A stretch of 64,000 nt of DNA, from NCBI RefSeq assembly GCF_021730395.1, contig NC_069363.1, positions 47,793,001-47,857,000 on the forward strand. The letters run 5' to 3'. The position numbers and the translations under genes are program-made. A model generated the notes under the pieces. That model was given only the letters and a program-made list of their open reading frames with translations. It was not told the origin of the DNA and searched no databases. The DNA comes from Mercenaria mercenaria (taxonomy: Eukaryota > Mollusca > Bivalvia > Venerida > Veneridae). Below, one piece after another: positions 12,401 through 22,739 of the stretch (its first letter is position 1; every line of letters starts with the position of its first letter).

Positions 12401-15400
12401 AAACCTTTTGTTGCAAGAAAATACGACCGTATATTCTGTGACACTCTGCATGTTTATGACGACTTTTTCAGCTTTTAATTGTATATGAAGATCCCAGACG
12501 CCCCTCCGGGCACTTTTTGTAGGCATGAACGGGCGCCTGCGTAGAACTTACAAGCTTCCGTAAGTCAGCACATTAAGAAATCTACGCTCCAAGTTAGGTT
12601 CGAACCCACATCGGTGAGGAAAACAAGTGTGTCAAAGTCAGCGCCCTTAACCAGTCGGCCACCGAAGCCTACCTGTCAATTTATATACAAGAACCAATAC
12701 ATAATAATAGCAGACTCGGTTTTATTTTACTGTTCAAGATTAATCGCAAGAATAAATTCAATGTATAATTTTTCAGCAACAAAGACACTCACCTAACATT
12801 CTTTATATTATTTTGAAGGATCCTTACATTTGCGAGTTTCCATCCGAACGTTTTTACGCTGGGAGTTTAACAACACTATTTCTACCGAATGTTTTGTGGG
12901 CAAAGTCTCCTCTTGCTATTGATACATTGGGCATCAATTATCCACATGTTCTAATCGATGTGAAAGGTGAACAAAAAATTCAGAATGTTTCTGACGAGGA
13001 TGGGAACGACAGATCCCGGTGTAACGATGCAGAAGTGAAACAAGTGGTAACACAATATTTTAATATATAGTTTTAACAGCAACTATAAAGGTTCTAGCAA
13101 AAATCAAAACGTTATTCGTTTAGTTCTCCATCGACTGGTTTGTTTCAGTTTAATTATTTGAAAATGTTGAATATATAAATATATCAAAAGTTTATTTACA
13201 ATCTTATAAACGTTGACTAACATTTGGACTTTCGAAATAATTATCAGTTGTTGTTTTGAAAAGTTATTCTGTTTAGGTAACTGTTTACAAGTATCTGATC
13301 GAAAGGGGAGTTCCACCAGACTGGATTCGAATCCTGTCTCAATATAACGCACAGTGTTCTGAAATTAGGAAAGCCCTTGACGTAAGGTATCACCAAAGTG
13401 TCAGCACTGTTGTTACAAGCCAAGGTATATTTTAAAAGTTACATTTTCCGCCTAATTTGTAGCAGTTTTGCCTAGATATAACTCAGACAAAATAAATACA
13501 TTCATAGGTATCGCGATACTATTGTGCATTGTTTATATTATGATTATGTAGACAATGATGTGCTCTGAATGTAGCTTCACTCGTGGTAAGAATTTTCAAG
13601 GAAGAGGTCATATATTTGCCGCGAATTTGAAACACAACTATAAATAATTTAATAATAAACTTACAAGATGACTCCCTTGTATGTATAAGATATGTTTCGT
13701 GGTTCACATACATTATAGCGAGGTTCCCTGAAATAAGTACATTTTACATGCAATATCCTGCTCTCTGCAATAAACTCTGAAGAACTAAATAAGTATACTC
13801 AAATTTCACAGAAATAACACTGTAATCAAAATAGTTTGTATATTTTCCTTATTTTTTATTTTCCTGAACTTTTCACAGGTGGAGAATGGGACTATGTGAT
13901 ATTTAGCACTGTTTGTTCACTTCCTCCGTATATGATAGAGACACGTCCTTCCCCAGGATGGTGCAAACAGAACCTAGGTTTCATCACAGACAAAAATCAA
14001 ATTAATGTTGCACTGACTAGGGCTAGAAAGGGGCTATTCATAATTGGTAAGTTTTTATTATATCAAATATAAGTCATCTCTCAGAGTTAAAAGATATTTC
14101 AGGTCTATCATTAGAACTTTAAATGTCAAAAAAAATGCCTACATTATTATTTTCCAGTTTGAAAGTAAACCTTTTCGTATTTGAAACAGCAAATTATAAT
14201 TGTTTAGCTAATCTGAAACAAAGATTCAAAATGTGCTACTAGTTTCAGTCCGTCGTTCATCGTCTATCTTGCGTTAACCATTTTCTTCTCTGAAACACCG
14301 TGTCAAAATTAATCATTGCACGATCTTCTCTCATGTGGTTCCACTTTATCCAACGGTAAGCATATTTAAATAACGTGTCTTCGCAAATCACTTGATGAAT
14401 CTTCACCAACCTTATTTTAAACATCCATTAAAAACCTTTGTTCAGTTTCTTCATGAACTTTCTCTACTTGTTGACACTTGGGTAAAACTAAAGAAACATT
14501 AAAACGACCATCGTCCTTTAAACTTTAACATTTTCTTTTCTAAAACTACTTGCCAGAATTACAGAAAACATGATCTTTAGCATTCACTGATTTACCCTCC
14601 ATAAATTTTCCAAACGGTGTCGCTTGACTGTTGTACAGCTAAACAATAACATGAAAATGAACTAATAGATGTTCAACAAACTTATTCATAAACATACTTG
14701 TACAGACTTTATCAAGTTTGTTCAAACGTTTCTGTTTAATTGAACTAAGGGAAAAAGACATTTAAATAAATTCTTTTCCGGAGCTACTTCATTGATCGTC
14801 CCTAAAGCTGAATGAACCTTTGTCAAGTACTTTCAATGTCTCCAGTTGTCCGCGTTTAAAAGTGCTAAAATGTAAAGCCTTCGAACGACTACTTCTCATG
14901 AATCCTTTATCAATGATCACCAAGCTTCACCAGAAGAAAGGTCAAATGCCCAATTGTTTTCGTAAACTGTGGAATTTAGCTCTAGAAATATATTTTAAAA
15001 AGTCAGAAGCTCTGGTAGCTTCATCCTTTTGAAGGAGCTTTTCTCTTATATGTTTATTTCATTCCAATTGGTAGCACTTAAGCTCGAGAAATAAATTAGA
15101 TAACCTTTCAACGACCTCCTTATAACAGAAGGATCTCCACCCAATTTGGTCTATATCATTCTTGAATAAATTTTTCTAAGTTCATTAAAACGGTATCGCT
15201 TAACTACATTTAACGGCCACAAGGGCTGACAATAGGAAGACATTCAAACTCCTATAAACCGTTTGTTAAAATGTTCACCAATCTTGGTCAGAAGCATCCT
15301 TTCGTATCTGGATAAACCTTGTCATATTTATTTATACTGTTCCGCAAGTCTGCACTTAGAGCCGCTAGCAGCTGAAAGAGGGAAACATTTAAACAACTTT

Positions 15401-15860
15401 CTTGTCATGAATCGCTTAATAGATGTTCCCAAAACTTGGTCAGAAGCAGTGTCAAAATGTCTAGATCCTGATTAGCAATTATGTTTCCTCGTTGCTCTTT
15501 TGTATGCATTCATAGTTTTACGCAGCTGTAACAGATTAAAAGCAAAATTCTTTCTGTTTGATATGCCACTTTTATTCTTAATTAAACAACAGTGTTACTA
15601 TTTTCAAAGAAACAAATGCGTTAGCAAATAAAACATTACTTATCTCTGAAGGAAACAAGGACTTGCTGTCTTGCGACTCGGTATGGAATGATTTGATCCG
15701 TGACTATGAAGCAAAGGCCAGTGTTCTATTACCTGATGAATTCCCACCGTCTCATCAGCACGGAAGAACACGACGCACAAAAGGAAGACGTCGATGTACG
15801 AACGGAATAAACAGATCAAATATTCCAGGACTACAAGAAAGAAATTTTGAAAGAAAGTGA
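361..15860 (+). CDS. HELZ2-like: HELZ2-like RNB ribonuclease / SF1 helicase, 11 exons, 5' end uncertain
   Basis: Exons: 361-486, 1034-1091, 1640-5009, 5896-6026, 7815-7955, 9877-10253, 10396-10671, 12819-13046, 13277-13424, 13879-14046, 15652-15860. Every junction keeps the frame, giving 5232 nt (1743 residues plus TGA). Order: acidic Ser-rich linker, cold-shock-like region, RNB exonuclease, HELZ2-type barrel region, then a UPF1-like helicase with motifs I, Ia, II, III, IV, V and VI all present. Vertebrate HELZ2 (PRIC285) has the same RNB-then-helicase order, preceded by zinc fingers and a first helicase. That N-terminal half is either left of the window or absent. Known members are interferon-induced 3'-5' RNases/helicases, nuclear receptor coactivators, and restrict LINE-1; any such role here is inference. 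No break is seen in the coding exons; introns carry several mobile elements. Confidence 0.9.
540..690 (+). repeat. Diverged piece of a dispersed repeat
   Basis: The stretch CACAGATTTTATTAACTATC followed by CAGCAGTCTT, and the later CCGCTGAAGCCG, resemble the repeat copies at 32640-32990 and 33870-34290. It lies in the intron 487-1033. Confidence 0.35.
1034..1091 (+). CDS. HELZ2-like, small basic exon
   Basis: A 58-nt exon between TTTTTCAG and GAC|GTATGT. It enters in phase 0 and leaves in phase 1, matching the neighbours. It encodes a Lys/Arg-rich stretch (QRKTKRSKRHKR) that could be a nuclear localisation signal or an RNA contact. Confidence 0.65.
1640..5009 (+). CDS. HELZ2-like, large exon with RNB exonuclease domain
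   Basis: A single 3370-nt exon (acceptor GTTTCAG, donor AG|GTAAAC). The start carries Ser/Asp-rich linker. Around 2160-2600 is a cold-shock-like segment of the Rrp44/RNase II type (GRSKAGQAF). The RNB core follows. The four metal-binding aspartates lie in IDPTFSTDLDDA, codons at 2743, 2761, 2767 and 2770, with RNase II spacing (0, +6, +8, +9). The C-terminal RNB signature TSPIRRYNDL is at 3703-3732. From about 4320 the exon carries the region typical of HELZ2 before its second helicase (YVDRWMPLILMEAA). A TAA at 5011-5013 would end the protein if the last intron were retained. An active 3'-5' exoribonuclease is inferred from the intact residues. Confidence 0.93.
5896..6026 (+). CDS. HELZ2-like, helicase Q-motif and first half of Walker A
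   Basis: The exon enters in phase 2 after a weak acceptor (GCGTGTGAG|A). The nearby ACAG acceptor would give an early stop, so I reject it. It encodes NNDRQQSAIDAAL, the Q-motif-like segment, and ends inside the ATP-binding loop at LIQGPPG (donor CCAG|GTGATA). The next exon supplies the TGKT half. Confidence 0.88.
7030..7140 (+). repeat. tRNA-headed SINE fragment
   Basis: A good B-box (GGGGTTCGATTCCCGAC) lies at 7090-7106. A weaker A-box-like TTTTTGGTTAAGACG lies about 45 nt before it and a T-run follows. The acceptor stem does not pair as in a true tRNA, so I read it as a SINE head or tRNA pseudogene inside the P-loop intron. Confidence 0.4.
7815..7955 (+). CDS. HELZ2-like, second half of Walker A and motif Ia
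   Basis: After TTGTTCACAG the exon completes GPPG/TGKT, the nucleotide-binding P-loop of superfamily 1 helicases. It continues to motif Ia (FCGPSNKSVDLVA) and ends at CAA|GTAAG in phase 1. Intron phase and motif continuity make the join firm. Confidence 0.9.
9877..10253 (+). CDS. HELZ2-like, helicase insert region
   Basis: The exon runs from TTTTATTAG to CAA|GTAAGA. It opens with LERLGTYCPNIVRVYG, the usual segment after motif Ia in UPF1/HELZ-type helicases. A charged insert (KKFKEYRASS) and DVILCTTSVAC follow, the strand leading to the Walker B exon. Confidence 0.9.
10396..10671 (+). CDS. HELZ2-like, helicase motifs II, III and IV
   Basis: A phase 0 exon (TTACAG / ATG|GTAAGC). It holds Walker B as VIIDEAAMC (DEAA box, as in many UPF1 relatives), motif III as LIGDHKQLKPI, and motif IV as LTDQYRM at the exon end. 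All key residues are present. Confidence 0.93.
11077..11518. mobile_element. TTAA-flanked MITE (442 bp)
   Basis: Terminal inverted repeats GGTAGTTCTGCA at both ends are bounded by TTAA on each side (11073-11076 and 11519-11522). A TTAA target duplication is typical of piggyBac-type elements. There is no coding capacity. It lies in the helicase intron after motif IV. Confidence 0.75.
11690..12150 (+). pseudogene. Reverse transcriptase remnant, probably Penelope-like
   Basis: Readable pieces match a reverse transcriptase common in bivalves: NIFVKFGNTAFRQVIGTAMG, then YSDDVL (the YxDD catalytic box), then IYPTGIPLK and IVNFDRF. The copy is degraded with several breaks and is a fossil. The clade is a best guess; no ends or flanking duplication were found. 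Confidence 0.6.
12440..12672 (-). repeat. tRNA-derived SINE
   Basis: On the minus strand, GGTGGCCGACTGGTTAAGG gives a tRNA-Ser-like A-box and GTGGGTTCGAACC a B-box. The body contains GTGCCCGGAGGGGCG and then AAAAGCTGAAAAAGTCG, which I remember from molluscan SINEs. The insertion is in the same helicase intron. Confidence 0.65.
12819..13046 (+). CDS. HELZ2-like, RecA2 segment
   Basis: A phase 0 exon after TTTTGAAG, donor GTG|GTAACA. It begins ICEFPSERFYAGSL, the typical stretch after motif IV (hPxIxxFxSxxFYxG), and ends in an acidic segment before motif V. The intron before it (10672-12818) contains a MITE, a retroelement remnant and a SINE. Confidence 0.88.
13277..13424 (+). CDS. HELZ2-like, RecA2 segment leading to motif V
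   Basis: The acceptor is TGTTTAG and the donor CAAG|GTATAT, phase 0 in and 1 out. The exon encodes DWIRILSQYNAQ (the usual hxILTPYxxQ segment) and ends STVVTSQG, the start of motif V. The next exon adds GEWDYVIFS. Confidence 0.9.
13879..14046 (+). CDS. HELZ2-like, helicase motifs V and VI
   Basis: The acceptor is TTTTCACAG and the donor ATTG|GTAAGT, phase 1 to phase 1. The exon completes motif V (SQGGEWDYVIFS) and carries motif VI as NVALTRARKGLFIIG, with both arginines that contact ATP. Confidence 0.93.
14100..15490. repeat. Helicase last intron with eroded tandem repeats
   Basis: Recurring phrases (CTTGGTCAGAAGCA twice, variants of TTTAAACAACTT, CATGAATC, TTCACCAA) suggest an old tandem array of roughly 150-180 bp units. 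Identity is too low to set unit borders by eye. No exon is seen between 14047 and 15651. Confidence 0.35.
15652..15860 (+). CDS. HELZ2-like, last exon
   Basis: The acceptor TCTGAAG lets the split glycine continue FIIGNKDLLSCDSVW, the usual end of the helicase fold in this family. A basic tail (RTKGRRRC) and a TGA at 15858-15860 follow. No AATAAA is seen in the first few hundred bases downstream. Confidence 0.88.
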
Positions 15861-16377
15861 AAAAACATTAAGAGTTTTTATACGAGTTGCCTGCAGTAAT
15901 CGACCTTTGAATATGCTGTAAACAACTGTTTTCCCTAATTGTGTTCTAACAGAAAACCTTTCAAAACACGGCATTGTAATTTTTCTATCAACACGGTCCA
16001 TGTTTTGAACGAAAGAAATTAATAACTAATGTATTGGTGTACACAGTATTTATCTTTTACCATTGATTGTTTATTTTTTCAAACATACTGTAAAAGCACA
16101 TATTTTCGCTGGGTCAAAATTTCGCGAATTTTGAATTTTGAGTACGTTTGCGAGGTTTAATATTCGCGAAATTGTTAAAATGGTATCCAACTTTCATTTG
16201 AATTATACAGATGGTAAACATTTACTCACGAATATAGCGAAAATTAAACCCTCGCAAAATTTACTGCTTTTACTGTGTATTTTCAAATTCCAATTGCATT
16301 TGGCACAAAAGTTGAAAGAGACAAAAACTGTCATTAATTGCATACGACACGTCTGTAATCATAAAATGTTTATTATA

Positions 16378-16460
16378 CAGCCAAACCTGTCTATAAAGAC
16401 CACCCTTAGGAGATCCAAAATGTGGTCTTTATTGGGAGGAGGCCTTTTGTCACAGGTTAA
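16378..16460 (+). mobile_element. Fragment of a CAGTCAAACCTGT MITE
   Basis: The stretch ACAGCCAAACCTGTCTATAA, followed by TGTGGTCTTTATTGGGAGG and CACAGGTTAAAATACAC, matches the left half of the element at 18683-18853. The right end is not present. The rest of 15861-17450, downstream of the helicase gene, shows nothing I can name. Confidence 0.55.
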
Positions 16461-17453
16461 AATACACTTTTTAAAAAATGTTAAAATGGGAAATCAGTGT
16501 GTCATAATGTATTTTTCATCTTTTTCAAAAACATCAACTTTTTTATGTTTTTATATTTACTTCTGTCTAGATAGGTTTGTTAATAGATGTTTGAATTATA
16601 CTGGAGATGACAAATATGTTTTACTAAATTAACTGTTGTATTCTTTCGTAAGAATTCGTTATACGTGCGTATTTGAAGAAATCCGAATGGGTTTCATAAT
16701 TTATCTGATGAGGAGAAATTCTGTGTTTTATTTACTGCTATATATATTGTGAAGTAAACAGCCAAAACCTGCTTTAATATTTAAAACAAAGGCAAATGCT
16801 ATTGTTAGTAATGTTGATGTTATTTTAACATTGTCCTTTGCATTTAAGTGATATAGCAAGAGAAAACTGTTAATTAAATTTTTATACAGACAAAGTAAAA
16901 TTTAATGTCTTTCACTGAACAGCAGAAAATTATCATGTTCTGCATTAATCCAGTGCCACTTTCACTATTCTTGTTCTTCTGAACCAAAGTCCGACAAAGC
17001 AACTACATACAAATCAAAATAAAGTTGTTAGATATATTAAAGATTATCATAAAAGAAATAGCTTAAGGTTAACTCTTTCTTTCGGAGTTGAACATGTTAA
17101 ATATTCGAAACAGAGTAAAACAGCTAAACTTAAATCATATGCATAATATTTTCATAACAAAATGCCCAGAATATATGAAAAACATTGTTGTTCGTGTATC
17201 TGATAAACATATTAAAATATGACACTGGATCAAATAAGTTTTTTTTCCCATTCCTCATTGCAATAGGTTTAAATGGTAATTAAAAACTGGAATAGTTTGC
17301 CAGATAATGGTAAGTGTATAAGAAACCAGTCTTTGTACAAGTCTTCTGCTAAAAGCAATCTTACAACGGAATGGAATGCACAATGTTAAGATTATTGTTA
17401 TATTGCTGTTTTCACTGATATGGCTGTTAATGCCAACTTTATAATTTCTAGTA

Positions 17454-18155
17454 CAGTCAAATCTCGCAATCTCGACTTCGCCGGGACCAAGGGAAGAAAG
17501 TCGACATATCGAAATATCGAAATAACCGAAGTTAGGTCATCTTTGGTCGTTAGGTGGGATAATGTAGTTTTGTGTTCATAAAAAGACGTGTTTTTAGACA
17601 AAATAATATGTATATTTGTACAAAAATATCATGTTTTACATATTAATTGACAATTACTTGTTGAAGTATTAATAATTTTCAACTTACTTCCTGGTTTCTA
17701 ATACCTATTTCCGTCGTCTTGTGTTTTGCGCGATGCACTTGATGTGAAATTAGGTTTAAACCTAAATACGATGTAAATTGCACAGAATCTTTATCTCTTT
17801 TTGTTTATAATTGCAATTAAATTCACTTAAATTCGAATATTCAATATAAATTACTCAGTTAGCGTTGCAAACAGCTTGCGTCGCAAACAAACAATTTATC
17901 AATGACACATAAGTGCCGGTTAATTGACTTCGCGTCGTATGCAGGACCATTCAGTGAATAACTGTGCGTGTTGTTGTTCGCAGGAGTCGGGGATTGAAAC
18001 GTTAGTCGAGATATCGAAAAAATCGAAATATCCAAATCGAGATATCCGAAGTTGATTTATGTCAAATAAAAACGAAAAAAAATCGGGACCTGGAAAATCC
18101 ACTCGAGATATCGAATTACCGAAATAACCGAAGTCGAGATAACGTTTCTGGACTG
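17454..18155. mobile_element. pogo/Tigger-like non-autonomous element (702 bp)
   Basis: The ends start CAGTC with TA on both sides (17452-17453, 18156-18157). The inner part of both ends repeats ATCTCGACTTCG in inverted order. GGGACC at 17485 faces its complement near 18087. This end structure is typical of pogo-type Tc1/mariner relatives. No transposase remains. Confidence 0.65.
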
Positions 18156-18469
18156 TATGTAACTTAATTTTGTGATAATGTAAATCTGTGATATTAGGCC
18201 TCTTATAACTAGTGAAACTATTTTTATTATTAATATTTATAGATATTTTGACTTATGTTTGACATTTTACATGAACATGTGTATATTTAAGTAATTAACC
18301 ACATTGCCGTTGTTTTTCCAGTTTCATCTTGTCTCATTTTCATTTAACTGGATTCCATTGGAAATAAACTTCCGGGCTTAATGGGTTATTCAAGCAACCA
18401 TAGATCATATCGTTTTCTGACACAGGTTTTTGTATTGTGTTTTTAAGTTAATTTTAATGCATTGTAACA

Positions 18470-18960
18470 TTTAAAGGGTCATGATGCCTTTGATTAAAAT
18501 GTGGCTGCCACATTTTTGTTATGAATATAAAATATATTATCTTTTGTTAAATCCAATGTTTGTTAATTGTTTTCTCATGTATTTATCTTAAGTTTGACTA
18601 TATGATTAACGTAATAGAAAGTACATTGTACTACAAAATGCACTGTCTAGATTATCTGACCTTCATAATTTCATGTGTAATACAGTCAAACCTGTCTACA
18701 CCCTTAGGAGAGCCAAAATGTGGACTTTATTGGGAGGTGGTCTTTATTCACAGGTTAAAATACACTGTAAATGTTTAAATGGGAAACAAAACATGTGGTC
18801 TTTAGAGCGAGGTGGTCTCTGTTCAAAGGCGGTCTTTAACACAGGTTTGATTGTATTGAAAGTAGCGTTTTTTTCTAACTATTCAATTATGTGTAGTCTC
18901 TATTTAGATAGCAGCATTATCTGTTTTCAACATAAAATTAAAAGCCTTTGAACTTTAATA
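18470..18960 (+). repeat. Diverged duplication, copy 1
   Basis: AATGTGGCTGCCAC and its neighbourhood (GTCATGATGCC, TTTGTTATG, later TATCTGTTTT, AAAGC) recur in the same order at 19946-20290. Copy 1 carries a MITE (18683-18853) not seen in copy 2. Confidence 0.5.
18683..18853. mobile_element. Small TA-flanked MITE (171 bp)
   Basis: Inverted ends CAGTCAAACCTGT and ACAGGTTTGATTG are flanked by TA at 18681-18682 and 18854-18855. The interior repeats GTGGTCTTT-like words. It has Tc1/mariner-type structure and no coding capacity. Confidence 0.7.
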
Positions 18961-19945
18961 TGTGAATAATTATTCATATAATTAAGAAGAAAATGCTCTT
19001 AGCTTATTTACTTCTTAGTTAGTTTTTTTCTTGTTTATCTTTGAATGCTAAAATGATTAACTGCAGTTAAGACTTAAATATGTAAAGTAGTATATTTATT
19101 TTATTTAAATTTGTATATGGCATTGCAGAATGAATTAATTATAATAATCGGTTTGTGTCAAGTTTGACTTGATTTATTGTATTGATCAGGTAACAGTATT
19201 TTAAAGGAGGGAACCTGGGTATATGCTCATTTGTGTAAATAAAAATATCTCAGTGTCGTCAGATTTTAACTTTTTCTGTGAACATAATAGTTGTCTGTGG
19301 CCAGTGGAAGATGGATTAACAGTGTCCTTGTGCTTTTTATAAATAAAAACGTTTTAAAATATTGTTAAAAGATACCAATTTCATATAAGTTGAATCATTC
19401 ATTCTACTATACATTCCATTATATTGAACGAAATCGGTAATAATAAAGTATCATGGGTATATATTAAGCAATATTTTGTTAAATATCCTCCTTCCTGAGT
19501 CCAACGGTTGTTAACGAAAGCAATATTAACTTGAAAGTATATAATTATATGCATGTGCATGGGCAGGAGCTTACACTTATTAGTCTAGTTTAATATGTAG
19601 CTGTAATTACATTATAATATATTGTAAAGTACATGTATTTGTTTGAAATCAGTCGTAGCATGTACACCTGTCCAGTTTTTGTATTGAGCAGTTGTAATAA
19701 TGTTTGTGAAAAAAAAACAGTAGTTTTTCACTATAAAAAGAATGCCATTTGTTTGAATCAGACAAAATGAGTATTATTTTCTACTCATCTGACATTGTAC
19801 TAAATAAAGTAATTCATGCCTGATAATATAATAAATTTTAGATTTCAATTACAAGATCATATATTAGTAAAATAGACTATAAAAAAGCGACTGCTGATAC
19901 TGAGTGGCTTTATCATTTGATATAACATATTTATTTATTTTATTT

Positions 19946-20290
19946 AAAGGCTCATAATGCCTTTTTTTAAAATGTGGCTGCCACGTTTTCCGTTATGCAC
20001 ATAAAAAACCCATTAATTTCTTGTTAAATTATATTTCTGCTAATTACTTTCTTTAACATTTGTCAAAGGTTTTATCAATGCTGAATATACTAGAATGTTT
20101 TATTGAATCCTTTGGGTTTTTTTTTATAAATGTATTACCCCCTTTTATGGCTCTACCTATAACAGTTGATGTGCAATAATAAAAGTAGTGCTTTTCTAAC
20201 CATGTAAGTACGCATAACATCTATTTGGAAAATTGTTTTATCTGTTTTTATGATAAAAATTTAAAGCATTAAGGACCTTTAAACTGTACG
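19946..20290 (+). repeat. Diverged duplication, copy 2
   Basis: The second copy of the segment at 18470-18960 shares CATAATGCC, AATGTGGCTGCCAC, GTTATG, TTTTCTAACCATG and TATCTGTTTT. The gap 18961-19945 and the flank 20291-20890 hold AT-rich sequence with no gene I can support. Confidence 0.5.
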
Positions 20291-20897
20291 TTATGTAGTG
20301 CCTATTAAACGGTTTTACGTTATGTTTAAAGAAATCCGACGAAGATGCAGGATTCATCTTTGAATCTTCATTTTAGTGATAACGTAAATTGTTTGTAAAT
20401 GAATTCTTTAAAGTATATATAAAAATAAAAAATGTTAAAATGATTCTACTTCACTTTATTTCTTTATGTCCCTCCTTCAATAAGATGAGTACATATAAGC
20501 AATGACATATTATAAATATGTAAACAACATACAAGAACAATTATTACAGTTTTGAATAGGAAGTTCGTCTGTTTCTTTTGTAAACTTGCATTTTGAACCA
20601 ATTTATGCACTTCGTCAGGACAAATACTCCTCATTGATGCTATAACATATTCTTTAATATTTCAAAACTTACAGGGAGTAAAAAAAAATATTTCTATATT
20701 TCTGCACACTGTCAGGCAGATGGACAAAACATGTTTCGTTTTATCAGTATATACATATTCACACAACGGAAAAAGAACTAAAAGACTATGACTTGCTAAT
20801 TCAAAGTTTGCGTATAATGCGAGATCTGCGCGGTTTGATGTGCCCCTTTCTGAACAATACAGGATTTATTGATGCATGTATGCATTTGAACTAAGAA

Positions 20898-21060
20898 AAC
20901 AGAAGATAATGACCCAAGATTGAAACTCTTTAAAATGTACTTTCGAACAAATGATTTCAAGCCTCATTTACTTTAAGAACACTGAAGATAATGACCCAAG
21001 ATTGAAACTCTTTAGAACGTACTTTCGGACAAAAGATTTCAAGCAGCATTTACTACATCC
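20898..21060 (+). repeat. Two-copy tandem repeat, about 81 bp unit
   Basis: GAAGATAATGACCCAAGATT begins both units (20901 and 20984). Both continue through ACTCTTTA, GTACTTTCG and GATTTCAAGC with few differences, so the duplication is young. Confidence 0.85.
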
Positions 21061-21369
21061 CATTTCATCATTTTATTGTGTATAACCAAATTTCGTTTTG
21101 TTTACTGGCGGAACTTTGTGCAAGAAGGCAACGTAACAGTTTTATACAAAAAAGCAAATTTGCGTATTTAGCCCAACCGTTGATTGACATATACCATAAC
21201 CTATCAACCTCACGAAACCCAGAATTACTTTTACAAAAAATCTTGAGTGCTGTTTATAAGATCTATACCTACCGTTTTAAGTTGCCAAAAATCGTTCCCG
21301 TACAATACGCAAGATAAAGTAGACGGAATGAAACACGATGACCTAACATTGCACGGAAAGATTTTTTCC

Positions 21370-22046
21370 CACTTTTTATACGCCCGTTTGAAAAACGCGA
21401 CGTATTATGGGAACGCCCCGGGCGGGCGGGCGGCGTCCACAGACGTTGTCCGGAGCATATCTTCTTCATGCATGGAGGAATTTTGATGAAACTTGGCACA
21501 GTTGTTTACCATCATGAGACGGAGTGTCATGCGCAAGAACCAGGTCCCTAGGTCTAAGGTCAAGGTCACACTTAGAGGTCAAAGGATACAAGAATGAAAA
21601 CTTTGTCCGGAGCATTTCTTCTTCATGCATGGAGGGATTTTGATATAACTTGGCACAAATGTTCACCACCACAAGATGGAGTGTCTTGCGCAAGAACCAG
21701 GTCTCTAGGTCTAAGGTCAAGGTCACACTTAGAGGCCAAATGTCAAATACAAGAATGACTTTGTCCGAAGCATTTCTTCTTCATGCATGGAGGGATTTTG
21801 ATGTAACTTGGCACAATTGTACACCATCATGAGACGAAGTGTCATGCGCAGGTCCCTTCTTTAGAATTACTTCCCTTTGTTGTTACCATAAATAGCTTGT
21901 ATTGTAACTTTTTCATTACTAGTCGTAGGGAAAAATCGAGACCACTTTTCTGTAGTACAACATGCATGTTACATCCAATTCTGAAGTGTATTTTGACCTA
22001 TCTCTATCTTATAAAGGATTTTTCTGTTGACTTACAATTTTTTGGG

Positions 22047-22077
<31 letters not shown>

Positions 22078-22355
22078 AACTTCCCTTAGTTGTTACTATA
22101 AATAACTTATATTGTAACTTTTTTATAACTGACCGTAGGGAAAAACCAAGACCACTTTTCTGTGGTACAACATAGATGCTACTTTCAAATTTTAGGTGTA
22201 TTTTAAGGTATCTCTATCTGGTAAGGAGTTTTTATGTGGATTTAGAAAATCAAAAGAATTACAATAATTACTACCACAAAATTAAAATTCCATTTGCAAA
22301 TACAGGTGCTAGTGTAAAGAAATTTGCTGTGACGGGCGTATATTGTGACATTCTG
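21370..22355. mobile_element. Tandem-core interspersed element
   Basis: It begins ATACGCCCGT and ends ACGGGCGTAT, a short inverted pair. Inside are three units of about 157 bp (each starting GTCCGGAGCAT or a close variant at 21448, 21605, 21763), then two units of about 215 bp (21858 and 22072 on), split by a T-run. Bivalve pearl-type elements, now often linked to Helitrons, have this layout; the class is inference. Two units carry AGGTCAAGGTCA. Confidence 0.6.
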
Positions 22356-22739
22356 GCACTCGTGTTGACGCCGAATTTACTTTTCATTCTTATTTCATGT
22401 TAGGAGTAAAGTAATGCTCCTGAGTAGAGTGTTCAACTAAAAAAAACATAATTTAAAGAGAAGAAAATATTGTAGGCATAGTAATTAAAAACTTCATAGA
22501 CGACTTTTCAGGTTCTTTTCAGTTAGTAAATGGGCTATTCTAAGGTTTCACCCGCAGAAAAAAAACTTGTTTTACATGGATGATGCATAAATGACTCTAC
22601 TATAATCCTACAAAGATTTATTGAAAACTGTAATGTTTCGGTGATATTTAGTTTTGTATCAAATGTAGGCATATACACTAAGAAAAATACATGTAGATAT
22701 AAAAAGCGAACAACACTTTGAAATTAGTGCATACAAGCG

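Noticed and set aside
16138-16632. 164-codon plus-strand open frame
   Set aside because: AT-rich, no domain or splice context, and part of it is a MITE fragment.
21448-21860. Regular repeats considered as a CRISPR array
   Set aside because: Units are contiguous similar copies of 157 bp with no unique spacers, and the DNA is eukaryotic.
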